Below the pieces are notes generated by a model. It was not told the DNA's origin, searched no databases, and was given only the letters and a program-made list of their open reading frames with translations. Made by a program: the position numbers and the translations under genes. 64,000 nucleotides of DNA from Psychrosphaera saromensis (GTDB taxonomy: Bacteria > Pseudomonadota > Gammaproteobacteria > Enterobacterales > Alteromonadaceae), in contig NZ_MSCH01000003.1 of NCBI RefSeq assembly GCF_002954545.1, positions 248,001 to 312,000 of the forward strand, read 5' to 3'. Position 1 is the first letter of the stretch. Every line of letters starts with the position of its first letter. Shown here piece after piece: positions 9,025 to 18,065 of the stretch.

Positions 9025-10374
9025 ATGGATTGGCTAGGTTCTATCATGACTGCATTTTCAAACTTTGTTTGGGGAATGCCCATGATTGTCTTATTAGTGG
9101 GTGGTGGTATATTTTTTACTGTTTATTCTCGACTAACCCCTTTTCGTTATATTGGTCACGGTATCTCGCTGTTAACGGGAAAGCACGATAAAGACTCAGA
9201 AAAAGGTCAATTAACTCATGCTCAAGCATTGTCAGCTGCATTGGCTGGTACTGTAGGAATGGGGAATATTTCAGGCGTTGCGTTGGCAATTACCGCTGGC
9301 GGACCTGGTGCTGTATTTTGGATGTGGCTCACCGCTTTATTAGGTATCTCTACCAAATTCTTCACTTGTTCTTTGGGTGTTATGTTCAGAAAAACCGACA
9401 AAGACGGTGAAGTGCATGGCGGCCCTATGTATGTGATAACCGAAGGGCTAGGAAAGAAATGGAAACCGTTAGCGGTTTTATTCGCATTTGCTGGATTATG
9501 GGGAACCATACCGTCATTCCAAGCGAATCAGTTAACTGCAGCGTTACGTGAAGAGTTAATTCCTAAATCATGGTTTTCATCTCCTGATATGTTCAACCTT
9601 GTTGTTGCTATTGTTATTACTTTATTAGTGGCAGGCGTAATTATGGGTGGCTTAAAACGCGTGGCTTATGTCACAACACGTTTAGTGCCAAGCATGGCGA
9701 TAATGTATGTATTGATGACATTAGCTGTGTTGTTCAATCATTTACCTGAAATCCCGCAATTGTTCCAATCTATATTTGTTGAAGCTTTCCAACCACAAGC
9801 GGTTTCTGGCGGCATATTAGGTGTACTTATTATTGGTGTATCTCGTGGTGTATTCTCCAACGAGGCTGGAATTGGTACTGAAGTACTTGCTCACGGCGCA
9901 GTAAAAACCAATGAGCCAATCCGTGAAGGATTAGTTGGTATGTTGGGACCGATTGTTGATACCTTAATCATGTGTACTTGTACTGCCTTAGTTATTTTGG
10001 CATCAGGTATGTGGCAAGATGTGGAAGGCGTTAAAGGCGTTGAGTTAACTATGCAAGTATTTGGGCAAGAACTAGGTGTTATTGGACAAGTCTTATTAGC
10101 CATTCAAATTCTGTTTTTAGCCGCCAGTACTATGTTCACTTATTGGTATTACGGTGAGAAATGTTTCGTCTATCTATTAGGTGAAGCGAATCGTAAATAT
10201 TACAAACCGTTTTACTTAACCACAATTATGATCGGCTGTTTAGTTACGCTAGATATTATATTTAACTTTATGATTGGTATGTACGGACTTATGGCCATAC
10301 CAACTATGTTGTCAGCTATTTTATTGGCACCTAAAGTGAAAGCCGCAGCTAAAGTATATTTTGCTAAGCTTTAG
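9025..10374 (+). CDS. Alanine/glycine:cation symporter (AGCS family)
   Basis: Sodium- or proton-coupled amino-acid symporter of the AGCS (AlsT/DagA/CycA-like AgcS) family. The 449-residue product has the family signature GTVGMGNISGVALAITAGGPGAVFW (residues about 75-100), and also SNEAGIGTEVLAHGA and a substrate-site MYVITEGLGKKWK loop. About 10-11 membrane helices are evident. It is coupled to the preceding MFS gene, suggesting co-expression for uptake and efflux of related small molecules; that link is inference. Confidence 0.93.
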   Translation: MDWLGSIMTAFSNFVWGMPMIVLLVGGGIFFTVYSRLTPFRYIGHGISLLTGKHDKDSEKGQLTHAQALSAALAGTVGMGNISGVALAITAGGPGAVFWMWLTALLGISTKFFTCSLGVMFRKTDKDGEVHGGPMYVITEGLGKKWKPLAVLFAFAGLWGTIPSFQANQLTAALREELIPKSWFSSPDMFNLVVAIVITLLVAGVIMGGLKRVAYVTTRLVPSMAIMYVLMTLAVLFNHLPEIPQLFQSIFVEAFQPQAVSGGILGVLIIGVSRGVFSNEAGIGTEVLAHGAVKTNEPIREGLVGMLGPIVDTLIMCTCTALVILASGMWQDVEGVKGVELTMQVFGQELGVIGQVLLAIQILFLAASTMFTYWYYGEKCFVYLLGEANRKYYKPFYLTTIMIGCLVTLDIIFNFMIGMYGLMAIPTMLSAILLAPKVKAAAKVYFAKL

Positions 10375-10379
10375 TTAAG

Positions 10380-10411
10380 CTGAGATTGTGCTGAGATTGT
10401 GCTGAGATTAA
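10380..10411 (+). repeat. Three tandem copies of an 11-bp unit
   Basis: The unit GCTGAGATTGT occurs at 10380 and 10391, with a third copy (last base changed and one missing) at 10402. It starts 5 bases after the AGCS stop. It looks like replication slippage in the intergenic spacer. Confidence 0.85.
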
Positions 10412-10478
10412 ACCGAGCTTTGATTGAGCATCGTTAAAAGAAACTAACTAATATAGATAACAGGAAGGATTAAAGATT

Positions 10479-10811
10479 ATGAAAAAAGCGTCAAAACCAG
10501 TTATCTATATTATTGCAGCCCTATCTATCGCATTGGTTGTAATGTATCTATGGCGTTCTTCTTTAACTGAGCCTGTGTTAACTGACTACCAGCCTGAGTT
10601 TAATCAATGCGAGAAAGTATACGTAGGTAAAATTCCGTACGTCTGCAATCCCGGTGAGTTAATTTATATCGATGCCGAGGTTGCACAAGAGTACTGTACC
10701 GATGAGGTTTTTGTTAAAACTGAGGATCATATTTATTGTGTTTATAACGGTAATCGTCCCGACAGAACTCGAACTCTTAAGAAATTTAATACCCGCACAA
10801 CAAAAAAGTGA
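10479..10811 (+). CDS. Unknown small membrane-anchored, cysteine-containing protein
   Basis: Unrecognised 110-residue protein. It has an N-terminal membrane anchor (about residues 8-25, after a basic MKKASK start) followed by an ~85-residue domain outside the membrane. Four cysteines (in FNQCEK, YVCNPG, EYCTDE, IYCVYN) could form two disulfides in the periplasm. The tail is Lys/Arg/Thr-rich. A GGAAGGA Shine-Dalgarno stands upstream of the ATG, which supports a real gene. It follows the AGCS gene by about 100 bases and overlaps a terminator at its stop. No function can be proposed. Confidence 0.7.
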   Translation: MKKASKPVIYIIAALSIALVVMYLWRSSLTEPVLTDYQPEFNQCEKVYVGKIPYVCNPGELIYIDAEVAQEYCTDEVFVKTEDHIYCVYNGNRPDRTRTLKKFNTRTTKK

Positions 10812-10832
10812 TGCTCCTTGGAACATCACTTT
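10805..10832. terminator. Terminator between convergent genes
   Basis: Stem AAAGTGATG/CATCACTTT with a loop containing CTCCTTGGAA. Read leftward it is followed by a six-T run; rightward the T-run is poorer (TTCTGTTATTT). It overlaps the stop codon of the 10479-10811 gene and terminates the aldehyde dehydrogenase gene. Confidence 0.7.
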
Positions 10833-10868
10833 CTGTTATTTCAATCCACTTTCTAACTATGCTAACCG

Positions 10869-12239
10869 CTAAAACTTAGCTAAAAACTTAAATATTTTCT
10901 GTTTCCAGTTAGAGTATGGCGCATACCTCATTGGCATGTCGGCAAAAAAGCTCTTATGTAAAATCGGTTTAAAGTGGCTGAAAGTATCAAAACCCCACTT
11001 CCCATGATAAGACCCCATACCTGAATGACCAACGCCACCAAATGGAAAGTCAGAATTAAGCATAAAGGTAAGTGTATCGTTAATGCTTAATGTCCCTGAG
11101 CTGGTTTCATTTTTTACCATTTTAATTGTTAGATCATCGTTACTAAATAAATATAACGCTAATGGTTTTTCTCTGTCATTAATAAACTGAATCGCTTTAT
11201 CCATCGATGCAATTTCAATAATAGGCAGTAAAGGACCAAATATTTCTTCTTCCATTATTGGACTGGTTAACTCTGGATTAAAAATTAACGTTGGCGCTAT
11301 GTATTTTGTTTTTTTGTCGGTTTGCCCACCAATGATCAATCGTTCTTCATTCTCTTTTAGATAACCCGAGATCCGCTGAAAGTGACGGTCATTGATAATT
11401 CGACCATAATCCTCAGATTGTTTTGGATCGCGTCCGAACTGTTTGATTAGAGCTTGTTGTAAGGCTTTAATGAGTGGTTCACGCATCAAAGGTGTAACTA
11501 ATATATAGTCTGGTGCGATGCAGGTTTGTCCTGCATTAATAAATTTGCCCCAAATAATTCTAGCCGCCGTTACTTTTAAGTTAGTGTTGTTATCAACGAT
11601 ACACGGACTTTTACCACCCAACTCTAAAGTAACCGGGGTTAAGTATTCACTTGCGGCGCGCATCACTATTTTGCCAACCGCTTCGCTACCGGTATACATA
11701 ATATGGTCAAAGCGCTGCTTCAGTAGTTCAGTGGTTGCTGCCACATCACCTTCATATACAGCTACAGCGGATTTATCTAAATATTTAGGCACTAACTCAG
11801 CGAGCAGTTTTGATGTCGCCACAGACAATTCTGAAGGCTTAAGCACAACACAGTTGCCTGCAGCTAATGCGGCAACCAAAGGGCTTAACACTAACTGTAA
11901 TGGATAATTCCACGCCCCCATAATTAACACTGTACCTAACGGTTCAGGCGTGATTTTACTGTGTCCGGGTTGTAACAATAATGGAGTACTAACGTTTCTT
12001 GTTTTCGCCCATGTTTTGGTTTTCTTAAGAAACAAAGCGATGTCTTTTAATACAAAAGCATATTCTGATATATGTGACTCAAATTCACATTTACCTAAGT
12101 CATCATGGAGTGCTTGATAAATAGACTTTTCGTTTTCCTCTAACATTTGTTTTAACGCCAATAGTTGGCCGTGACGCCACTCTACTGATCTGGTTTTTCC
12201 ACTAGTAAATGTCTTTTTAAATTGAGAAATAAATTCCAT
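10869..12239 (-). CDS. Aldehyde dehydrogenase, class 3 (coniferyl-aldehyde type)
   Basis: NAD(P)-dependent oxidation of an aldehyde to a carboxylate. The 456-residue product lacks the longer N-terminus of class 1/2 enzymes and fits the ALDH3 group. Catalytic motifs are present: VTLELGGKSPCIV (Glu near residue 205), NAGQTCIAPDY (nucleophile Cys near residue 239), cofactor-binding GAWNYPLQLVLSPL and YTGSEAVGK, and EEEIFGPLLPI. Coniferyl- or fatty-aldehyde oxidation is a family-level guess. It is transcribed alone toward the terminator at 10805-10832. Confidence 0.9.
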   Translation of the reverse strand: MEFISQFKKTFTSGKTRSVEWRHGQLLALKQMLEENEKSIYQALHDDLGKCEFESHISEYAFVLKDIALFLKKTKTWAKTRNVSTPLLLQPGHSKITPEPLGTVLIMGAWNYPLQLVLSPLVAALAAGNCVVLKPSELSVATSKLLAELVPKYLDKSAVAVYEGDVAATTELLKQRFDHIMYTGSEAVGKIVMRAASEYLTPVTLELGGKSPCIVDNNTNLKVTAARIIWGKFINAGQTCIAPDYILVTPLMREPLIKALQQALIKQFGRDPKQSEDYGRIINDRHFQRISGYLKENEERLIIGGQTDKKTKYIAPTLIFNPELTSPIMEEEIFGPLLPIIEIASMDKAIQFINDREKPLALYLFSNDDLTIKMVKNETSSGTLSINDTLTFMLNSDFPFGGVGHSGMGSYHGKWGFDTFSHFKPILHKSFFADMPMRYAPYSNWKQKIFKFLAKF

Positions 12240-12290
12240 TATTACAACGCCTCATCACTGATTTTCTAATACCGAAGATAACTTGATTTG

Positions 12291-13100
12291 TTACCCTTGG
12301 CAACTTGGACAATAGAACGAATTACGCTGTCCTATTTTTACCGATTCTATAATAGTTTGACAGGTTAAACATTCCTTCCCTGTTCGAGCATACACCAACA
12401 ATTCTTGAGCAAAGTAACCTGGACTTCCATCTGATTGGGTGAAATCTTTTAATGTTGTGCCACCTTGTTTAATAGCTTGTTCCAAGGTTTGTTTAATATG
12501 CACGGTCAGCTCTGCATATTTTTTCTTAGTAATTTTTCCAGCAGGCTTTCTTGGGTCTATGCCCGCTTTAAATAAACTCTCATTGGCATAAATATTACCT
12601 ACACCTACAACAATGTGATTATCCATAATGAAGTTTTTCACCACAGTGTTTTTGCCTCTGGATTGATCAAACAATACATTAGCGTCAAATTCGTCCGTTA
12701 ACGGCTCTGGGCCTAATTTCATTAGTAACTTGTGGGTTGTATTAGGTTGTTGCCATAAAAACGAACCAAAGCGACGAGCGTCGTTATATCTGAGTACTTT
12801 ACCGTTACTAAACTCTATGTCGATGTGATCATGCTTAACCAATTCGACATCTTTGTCGACAACACGTAATTTACCCGACATCCCCAAATGTAAAATGCCA
12901 CTTCCTGCTTGAGTTTCAATAAATAAATATTTTGCTCGACGGGTTACCGCTTTAACCGTTTGGCCAACTAACAATTGAACTTCATCCGGCACTAACCAAC
13001 GCAAGCGTCCGTTTCGAACAATGACTTTAGTCACGACTTGATCTGTTATATGAGGTGAAATACCTAAACGGCTAACTTCAACTTCTGGTAACTCAGGCAT
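12291..13100 (-). CDS. mutM: Formamidopyrimidine-DNA glycosylase
   Basis: Base-excision repair enzyme that removes 8-oxoguanine and formamidopyrimidines and cleaves the resulting abasic site. The N-terminus MPELPEVEVSRLGI carries the catalytic Pro (Pro2) and Glu3. The RRAKYLF segment supplies the conserved Lys near residue 57. The helix-two-turn-helix (VVGVGNIYANESLF) and the C-terminal zinc finger C-X2-C-X16-C-X2-C are intact. Its 269 residues are normal. It is near rpmG and rpmB, as in most gammaproteobacteria, but separated from them by one unknown gene. Confidence 0.97.
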   Translation of the reverse strand: MPELPEVEVSRLGISPHITDQVVTKVIVRNGRLRWLVPDEVQLLVGQTVKAVTRRAKYLFIETQAGSGILHLGMSGKLRVVDKDVELVKHDHIDIEFSNGKVLRYNDARRFGSFLWQQPNTTHKLLMKLGPEPLTDEFDANVLFDQSRGKNTVVKNFIMDNHIVVGVGNIYANESLFKAGIDPRKPAGKITKKKYAELTVHIKQTLEQAIKQGGTTLKDFTQSDGSPGYFAQELLVYARTGKECLTCQTIIESVKIGQRNSFYCPSCQG

Positions 13101-13110
13101 TCGTATTAAC

Positions 13111-13614
13111 CTAACTAGTTATATTGAGTAAAACGAGTGGAATAAATAAAGGTAACTGGGACTGATCAATCATCATCCATTGTGCTAAATGATGGTCAAA
13201 AACATAAACTAGCCCTAAATCATTATCAATAATAAACTCAAAAATGAGCGTTTGTTTGGTCCCCAATACATCCACGGAAATTGGTAAACGAGTATTTGAA
13301 CTATTTATCGCCGGTTCGTTAGTCAAAAGTTCAATCGAAGTCGAAGTCCAATGACTTACAACATCGGCTGGTATTAACTCTTTATCTAGCGTTATTGCGC
13401 TCACTGTACGCCAATTAGCGCCGATGCGTTCAAAACGTAGACCACTGTAATCTATATTCTGAATTAAGCTGTTTGAGTCGATTAGCGTGCGTTTAACTTT
13501 GTTATTTTCATTTGATACGAAGCGCTGATGTGTACTGTTAAATAATACGATCATAAATAACGAGGCAAAAATTAAAACATTATTCCACCCTCTTTGACTT
13601 AAGCCTGTTCTCAT
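13111..13614 (-). CDS. Unknown membrane-anchored protein upstream of mutM
   Basis: Unrecognised 167-residue protein. A single N-terminal membrane segment (about residues 12-26, VLIFASLFMIVLF) follows a short basic start, and the rest is predicted periplasmic without cysteine or obvious motif. Its stop lies 10 bases before the mutM start, so the two are probably co-transcribed. It is separated from rpmG by a terminator, so it belongs to the mutM unit rather than the ribosomal one. Confidence 0.7.
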   Translation of the reverse strand: MRTGLSQRGWNNVLIFASLFMIVLFNSTHQRFVSNENNKVKRTLIDSNSLIQNIDYSGLRFERIGANWRTVSAITLDKELIPADVVSHWTSTSIELLTNEPAINSSNTRLPISVDVLGTKQTLIFEFIIDNDLGLVYVFDHHLAQWMMIDQSQLPLFIPLVLLNITS

Positions 13615-13701
13615 TATACGTCCTATCGAAATTATTAGATCACAAATTATAATCGCACAATTTAAACTTATTGTGCGAGCTTAAAATTAATTAATACAGT
13701 C

Positions 13702-13719
13702 TAGGGGCTGTTTATCTTT
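13702..13719 (+). repeat. Solo copy of the 18-bp terminal repeat found at 21411-21676
   Basis: The 18-mer TAGGGGCTGTTTATCTTT matches the left end of the folded repeat at 21411 (TAGGGCCTGTTGATCTTT) at 16 of 18 positions and has the same following C. No partner end is seen within the adjacent 150 bases. It could be a decayed element end. Confidence 0.4.
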
Positions 13720-13774
13720 CATATTCTGCAATATAGAGAGATCCCCCCTCTAACCGAACTTGAATTTTAGACAT

Positions 13775-13803
13775 AAAAAAACCCGACGTTAGTCAGGTTT
13801 TTT
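13775..13803 (-). terminator. Terminator of rpmB-rpmG
   Basis: An imperfect stem AAAAAACCCGA / TCAGGTTTTTT with a short GTTAG loop ends leftward in T-runs. It lies 35 bases beyond the rpmG stop. Confidence 0.78.
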
Positions 13804-13838
13804 AAACTTTTGCAAAAGTTTCAATAGAATCAAAAAGC

Positions 13839-13994
13839 TTACTTAATTTTAGCTTCTTTGAAGATCACGTGTTTACGGATCTTTGGATCAAATTTTTTGA
13901 TTTCCATCTTTTCAGGCATTAGCTTTTTATTTTTATCAGTAGTATAAAAATAACCAGTTCCAGCCGTTGAAACTAAACGAATTTTATCACGCAT
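13839..13994 (-). CDS. rpmG: 50S ribosomal protein L33
   Basis: Large-subunit ribosomal protein, 51 residues. Reading the minus strand from the ATG at 13994 gives [20 protein letters not shown], then [20 protein letters not shown] and [11 protein letters not shown]. This is the L33 pattern with the GTGYFYTT core and the KKFDP motif. It has no cysteines, so it is the zinc-free (C-minus) form. It lies 9 bases after rpmB and is followed by a terminator. Confidence 0.97.
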   Translation of the reverse strand: MRDKIRLVSTAGTGYFYTTDKNKKLMPEKMEIKKFDPKIRKHVIFKEAKIK

Positions 13995-14003
13995 GTTAGT
14001 TCC

Positions 14004-14240
14004 TTAGATTTTTTGACCATCTGCACGCATATCTGCAAGCACTGTATCAATACCTTTTTTATCAATTATACGCATACCTTTAGTAGATAAACGTAATTTC
14101 ACAAATCGCTTCTCACTTTCAACCCAAAAACGGTGTGTTTGTAGGTTAGGTAAGAAACGACGTCTAGTAGCGTTGCGCGCGTGTGAACGATTGTTACCAA
14201 CCGCTGGACGCTTACCTGTTACTTGGCAAACTTTAGCCAT
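14004..14240 (-). CDS. rpmB: 50S ribosomal protein L28
   Basis: Large-subunit ribosomal protein of 78 residues, the usual length. The N-terminus [21 protein letters not shown], the [17 protein letters not shown] core and [18 protein letters not shown] are L28 hallmarks. It is co-transcribed with rpmG. In most relatives radC lies immediately upstream; here about 6.4 kb of glycan and transport genes intervene. Confidence 0.98.
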   Translation of the reverse strand: MAKVCQVTGKRPAVGNNRSHARNATRRRFLPNLQTHRFWVESEKRFVKLRLSTKGMRIIDKKGIDTVLADMRADGQKI

Positions 14241-14327
14241 GTCATTTACTCCAAAACAAAAATTCTGACGTCAATCTAATTCGCCCTATTGGCCAATTGA
14301 TTTGTCCGGGCATTCGAAAGGGCGCAA

Positions 14328-14356
14328 TTTATACAGAATTTGATGACCAAGATCAA
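14328..14356 (-). promoter_or_regulatory. Sigma70-like promoter for rpmB-rpmG
   Basis: On the minus strand: -35 TTGATC (14351-14356), a 17-base spacer and -10 TATAAA (14328-14333), followed by TTGCGCCC. It lies about 90 bases upstream of the rpmB start. The GC-rich discriminator resembles that of the rpsF and rpmE promoters. Confidence 0.6.
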
Positions 14357-14493
14357 GTTCTTTTATGATTAAGGGCGTAAAAAATGCTTATTTATGTAAA
14401 TTAAGTTCAATAAATAGGCAAAGCTCTTTTTCAGTACAATTTACGTCCTCTGATGCGCAAACAATTATCGGAGAAAATCGACTTAAAATACAG

Positions 14494-15267
14494 TTAATTA
14501 TTTTTAATAAATTGGCTTAAATTAAGCTTAGCGTTATTTTGTTTTCTATTCTTTAAATAGAAGGATATTGCATATTTTATATTGCGCCAAGTTGAACTTT
14601 TTTCAGCCCGTCCTTTTCCAGCAGCAATTTTACTAATTTCGCTCGTTTCACTCGTTTCACTATTCTGTTGTTTAATCAGCGGAGGATCTATACCTAAAAC
14701 ATTAATGTTTTTTTCCCAATAATGTTTAAAATCGACATCAACAGGTCTAAAAATTTGTTGTGAATTAGCCACTAACTTAATTGCTCCCTGATTAGACACT
14801 ACTTGGGCTAATGTATTAATTGGAGTCTTTTCATATTTTACTAAGTCATACGAGTCAGAAATCTCAGTCCGTTGCAATGCTGGCACTTCCCTTGATGAGA
14901 ATGCTAAACGGATATAATCCCAATTTTTTAACTGAGTTAGTAATGACTCAAAGTCTTTAAACGAATCAGACAGTATAAAGTCATCTTCTAGAATTACGGC
15001 ATAATCCAAGCTTTCATCTATAATTTTTTGCCAACAGGTAATGTGACTTAAATAACAGCCTATCTCACCTAAGCTTAATGATTTTTTATATAATTTATAA
15101 TTATTGTCCGCATTGTATACATCATCTACCTGCTGCTGTGACAAATCTTTACCATAGACAGCGGCAACTCGCTCAAATTCTACCCCAAACTTTTCTAACT
15201 CTTTTTTGCATAACTCTAAACGGTCAGTGCTTTTATCTAAATTTATTAAAAAAACTTTAAATTTCAT
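14494..15267 (-). CDS. Glycosyltransferase family 25 (LOS/LPS galactosyltransferase-like)
   Basis: Sugar transferase of the GT25 family, which adds hexoses to lipooligosaccharide or other surface glycans. The 257-residue product shows FLINLDKSTDRLELC at the N-terminus, SLGEIGCYLSHITCWQ near residue 65 and the acidic AVILEDDF motif near residue 90, all typical of GT25. A SETSETSE micro-repeat near residue 205 comes from a 9-bp DNA duplication. The C-terminal tail is basic. It overlaps the KpsS-like gene upstream by 11 bases, so the two are translationally coupled. Acceptor and donor are unknown. Confidence 0.85.
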   Translation of the reverse strand: MKFKVFLINLDKSTDRLELCKKELEKFGVEFERVAAVYGKDLSQQQVDDVYNADNNYKLYKKSLSLGEIGCYLSHITCWQKIIDESLDYAVILEDDFILSDSFKDFESLLTQLKNWDYIRLAFSSREVPALQRTEISDSYDLVKYEKTPINTLAQVVSNQGAIKLVANSQQIFRPVDVDFKHYWEKNINVLGIDPPLIKQQNSETSETSEISKIAAGKGRAEKSSTWRNIKYAISFYLKNRKQNNAKLNLSQFIKNN

Positions 15268-16462
15268 TGGCTTTCTCTTGGATAGTACAGGGACTATAAG
15301 GATTATCTAATCGCTGAGAAACAGCTTGAAAATGTGCATTCTCATCCGTTAATTTATTCCAACTTTGTGGTAATAAATATTCCACTTTCATATAACTTAA
15401 AAACTTACTAACGAGTTCTTGATTAACTGATTTTGTATCAATAGTTAATAATATATTATTTAATTCTTCTTGCGTGTCAGCGTGGTGAACGAGTCCTTCT
15501 ATATTGAAAAACGCATTACCTAATGTGATCACATTTTTATTCAATAATAGAGATTCGATACCAACGGTTGAATTAATAGTAATAACCGCGAGTGCATTCT
15601 CTATCAGTGCTTGTGTATTATTTTCATTAGCAAAAATAATATTGCTGTTTTTATTATGTAAATCGATAAAACTACGAGGCCAACTAGGATGCTCTTTAAT
15701 CACAAACTTCACAGGTTTCCAATCAGTTTGTTGCTGTAAAAAAGTTAATGCACTCTCTATTGATTGATAGAAAGACTCCATATCAGGTACCCAAGGCGAA
15801 TGACAAACAATCTGTGTGTCATTCGGCACCTGAAATGGCACAAAAATATAACGTTCAGGTAATGTAATTTCAGCCTTGCTCACTTTTCTATTTTTATGTG
15901 CTTCTCTAGCAACGAGCGTTTTATCGGCATTTTCAACTTTCCCTTGCCAGTTTAAGTAAAAATTAGGGTCTCGTGGTAATGAATTTACGGCATTAACGCC
16001 TTTAGTATCCAAAACTGTGGTGTTTGGTAATAATCCATTTTCAAATAAAACAGTTTTTTTGCCAACCATCTTTGCAACAACATACGGCGTGCGATTTGGC
16101 TGCTTCATCCCGTTCCATATCACAACGGTTTCACATGGATGTTCACTTAGTAACTGAAAATAATAACTCGCTCTAGATTTTTCTCTGAAGCGATAAAATG
16201 ATTGCACTAAGTCATATAAGAATTTAGAGCGCTTTAAAATTGGATGTCTTACTTGTTTTCTTTTTAAGTGAACATCAACTAGATCATCAATATCCAATTG
16301 CTTTAGTTTTTCCCATTGGCTAAAACGAGGAAAAACAAATGTTTTTAATTGATGTAATGAAGCACTATTGCCTAAGTATGAGATTAACTTTTGATAATAA
16401 CGATAATGCGAAGATTTACGGGAAATAAATAAATATTTTTGTTGGACTGTATTTGGCTTCAA
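15257..16462 (-). CDS. KpsS/LipB-like capsule polysaccharide glycosyltransferase
   Basis: Resembles the Capsule_synth family (KpsS, KpsC, LipA, LipB), whose members transfer Kdo to the lipid anchor of group 2 capsules. The 401-residue product shows KTVLFENGLLPNTTVLDTKGVN and NSLPRD near residues 135-165, VIKEHPSWPRS near residue 255, and a C-terminal ITINSTVGIESLLLNKNVITLG donor-site stretch. It is cytoplasmic with no signal peptide. It is paired with a GT25 gene, and no Kps ABC transporter is seen in the window, so whether the product is a capsule or a modified LOS is open. Confidence 0.75.
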   Translation of the reverse strand: MKPNTVQQKYLFISRKSSHYRYYQKLISYLGNSASLHQLKTFVFPRFSQWEKLKQLDIDDLVDVHLKRKQVRHPILKRSKFLYDLVQSFYRFREKSRASYYFQLLSEHPCETVVIWNGMKQPNRTPYVVAKMVGKKTVLFENGLLPNTTVLDTKGVNAVNSLPRDPNFYLNWQGKVENADKTLVAREAHKNRKVSKAEITLPERYIFVPFQVPNDTQIVCHSPWVPDMESFYQSIESALTFLQQQTDWKPVKFVIKEHPSWPRSFIDLHNKNSNIIFANENNTQALIENALAVITINSTVGIESLLLNKNVITLGNAFFNIEGLVHHADTQEELNNILLTIDTKSVNQELVSKFLSYMKVEYLLPQSWNKLTDENAHFQAVSQRLDNPYSPCTIQEKANEI

Positions 16463-16612
16463 AATAAGCTAATCCTATTATCTTAATTATTGCGTAACAT
16501 TCTAATCTGCCGAATATTACAGTGATATTATCAAAAAGTTAATGAAATAGTGAATTTCGAGTTTAAAGACATTACACTAGCATCTACTTAAAGACAGAGC
16601 TAACTACCTATT

Positions 16613-18061
16613 GTGCATATTAAAAAATTTCTAATATTCTTCTATCCAGCGTTTTATTTAGCTGTATTCTTAACCGCGAACTCTACGGTTGCAGCCTCTG
16701 CGTATTTACCAATCAAGCAATCGGCGAGTATCGAACGTAAAATTGATAAATTGTTGTTATTAGCCAATATGACGACTTTAAAAAAACCAATTGCAATTAA
16801 TCAAGTAAACAAAGCTGTTGAAAAAGTCTGTTCCGTACAAAATAGCGTACTTTGTAGTGACATTAGAAATCATCTTAAAAAATATGAAAGTGCTGCCAAT
16901 TTAATAGATGCAAAAGTGACGGTTCAACTATCAAACAGAGATGATGCCGCATTAGCAAATCAAAGAGGCATAAAGTATCAATCTAATTATCATGGACATG
17001 CTACGGGGTTCAGTCGAATAAATGATTACATTTCATTTTCTGCTGGCATTCAAATGGATGAAGACAACTTAACCATGGAGAATACTTATTTATCCGTGGG
17101 GACAGATTGGCTGCAGTTCGACTTGGGAACAAAACCTCATTGGTTATCTCCGATGGACAACTCTGCCATGTTATTGAGTACTCACGCCTCCACGATTCCT
17201 ACGCTATCATTTTCTAATTCGGTTCCATTAACTAGTGTTGGGATAAATTATGAGATTTTTGTGGGTGAACTATCCACTTCAGATAAAATTTACTACCAGG
17301 GCGAATACATCAGTGGGAAGCCTATTTTAACTGGCCTGCACTTTTCTATAACGCCTTGGCAAGGTTTTAGTTTAGGAGTTAATAGATTATTACAGTCTGG
17401 CGGTGGTGAACGCGACTCAAATTCTTTGAGTGATTTCTTTGGTGCTTTTTTAAAACCTGCTACAAATGATAATACAAGTGAAGACTTGTCTGTAGATGAG
17501 CAATTTGGAAACCAAGTAGCATCATTAGTAAGCCAATTCACGTTTACTGGGACTGTACCTTTTTCGTTATACTTTGAGTATGCAGGCGAAGACACTAGTA
17601 GAGGCTTTAATTACAAACTAGGAAATTCAGCTCTTTCCGCTGGTTTATACATACCGACCCTTACCGATAGTATAGGGCTGCGCTTAGAAATGGCTGAGTG
17701 GCAAAATGGTTGGTATGTGCATCATGTATATAAAGATGGATTGACTAATAAAGGTAATATTATAGGCAATTGGGCTGCCGAGTCTCGCTATAGAGAAACC
17801 TCTTTTTCAGGTGATGGTGTTGGTGCATATAATGCGATGGCTAAAATATACTGGTCTCTAAACAATGGGGATGACATCACAATTACAGCTAATATGACTG
17901 AAAATGAAAGCTATACACAATACAACTACGATACAAGTTATCAGCTCAGAGTGGAATGGCTGAAAGTGGGTGACGAACATTCATGGGAGTCTTCCATTGA
18001 ATATGGCAAGGATATTTTTAACGAGTCTTATTATTCAATATCAACCTCAATAGCTTGGTGA
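16613..18061 (+). CDS. Wzi-like capsule assembly outer-membrane protein
   Basis: Predicted outer-membrane beta-barrel of the Wzi family, which attaches capsular polysaccharide to the cell surface. The 482-residue product has a signal peptide (about residues 1-28), an N-terminal helical stretch and a long series of alternating amphipathic strands ending in STSIAW. The segment FDLGTKPHWLSPMDNSAML followed by SFSNSVPLTSVGINYEIF near residue 180 is the part most like Wzi. The start is GTG at 16613; no strong Shine-Dalgarno is seen. It heads a rightward run with an outer-membrane protein and a GT4 enzyme (4- and 9-base gaps). Confidence 0.75.
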   Translation: MHIKKFLIFFYPAFYLAVFLTANSTVAASAYLPIKQSASIERKIDKLLLLANMTTLKKPIAINQVNKAVEKVCSVQNSVLCSDIRNHLKKYESAANLIDAKVTVQLSNRDDAALANQRGIKYQSNYHGHATGFSRINDYISFSAGIQMDEDNLTMENTYLSVGTDWLQFDLGTKPHWLSPMDNSAMLLSTHASTIPTLSFSNSVPLTSVGINYEIFVGELSTSDKIYYQGEYISGKPILTGLHFSITPWQGFSLGVNRLLQSGGGERDSNSLSDFFGAFLKPATNDNTSEDLSVDEQFGNQVASLVSQFTFTGTVPFSLYFEYAGEDTSRGFNYKLGNSALSAGLYIPTLTDSIGLRLEMAEWQNGWYVHHVYKDGLTNKGNIIGNWAAESRYRETSFSGDGVGAYNAMAKIYWSLNNGDDITITANMTENESYTQYNYDTSYQLRVEWLKVGDEHSWESSIEYGKDIFNESYYSISTSIAW

Positions 18062-18065
18062 TCTC

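Noticed and set aside
11518-11907. 129-codon open frame antisense to the aldehyde dehydrogenase gene
   Set aside because: It lies wholly inside a clear enzyme gene and shows no recognisable protein features.
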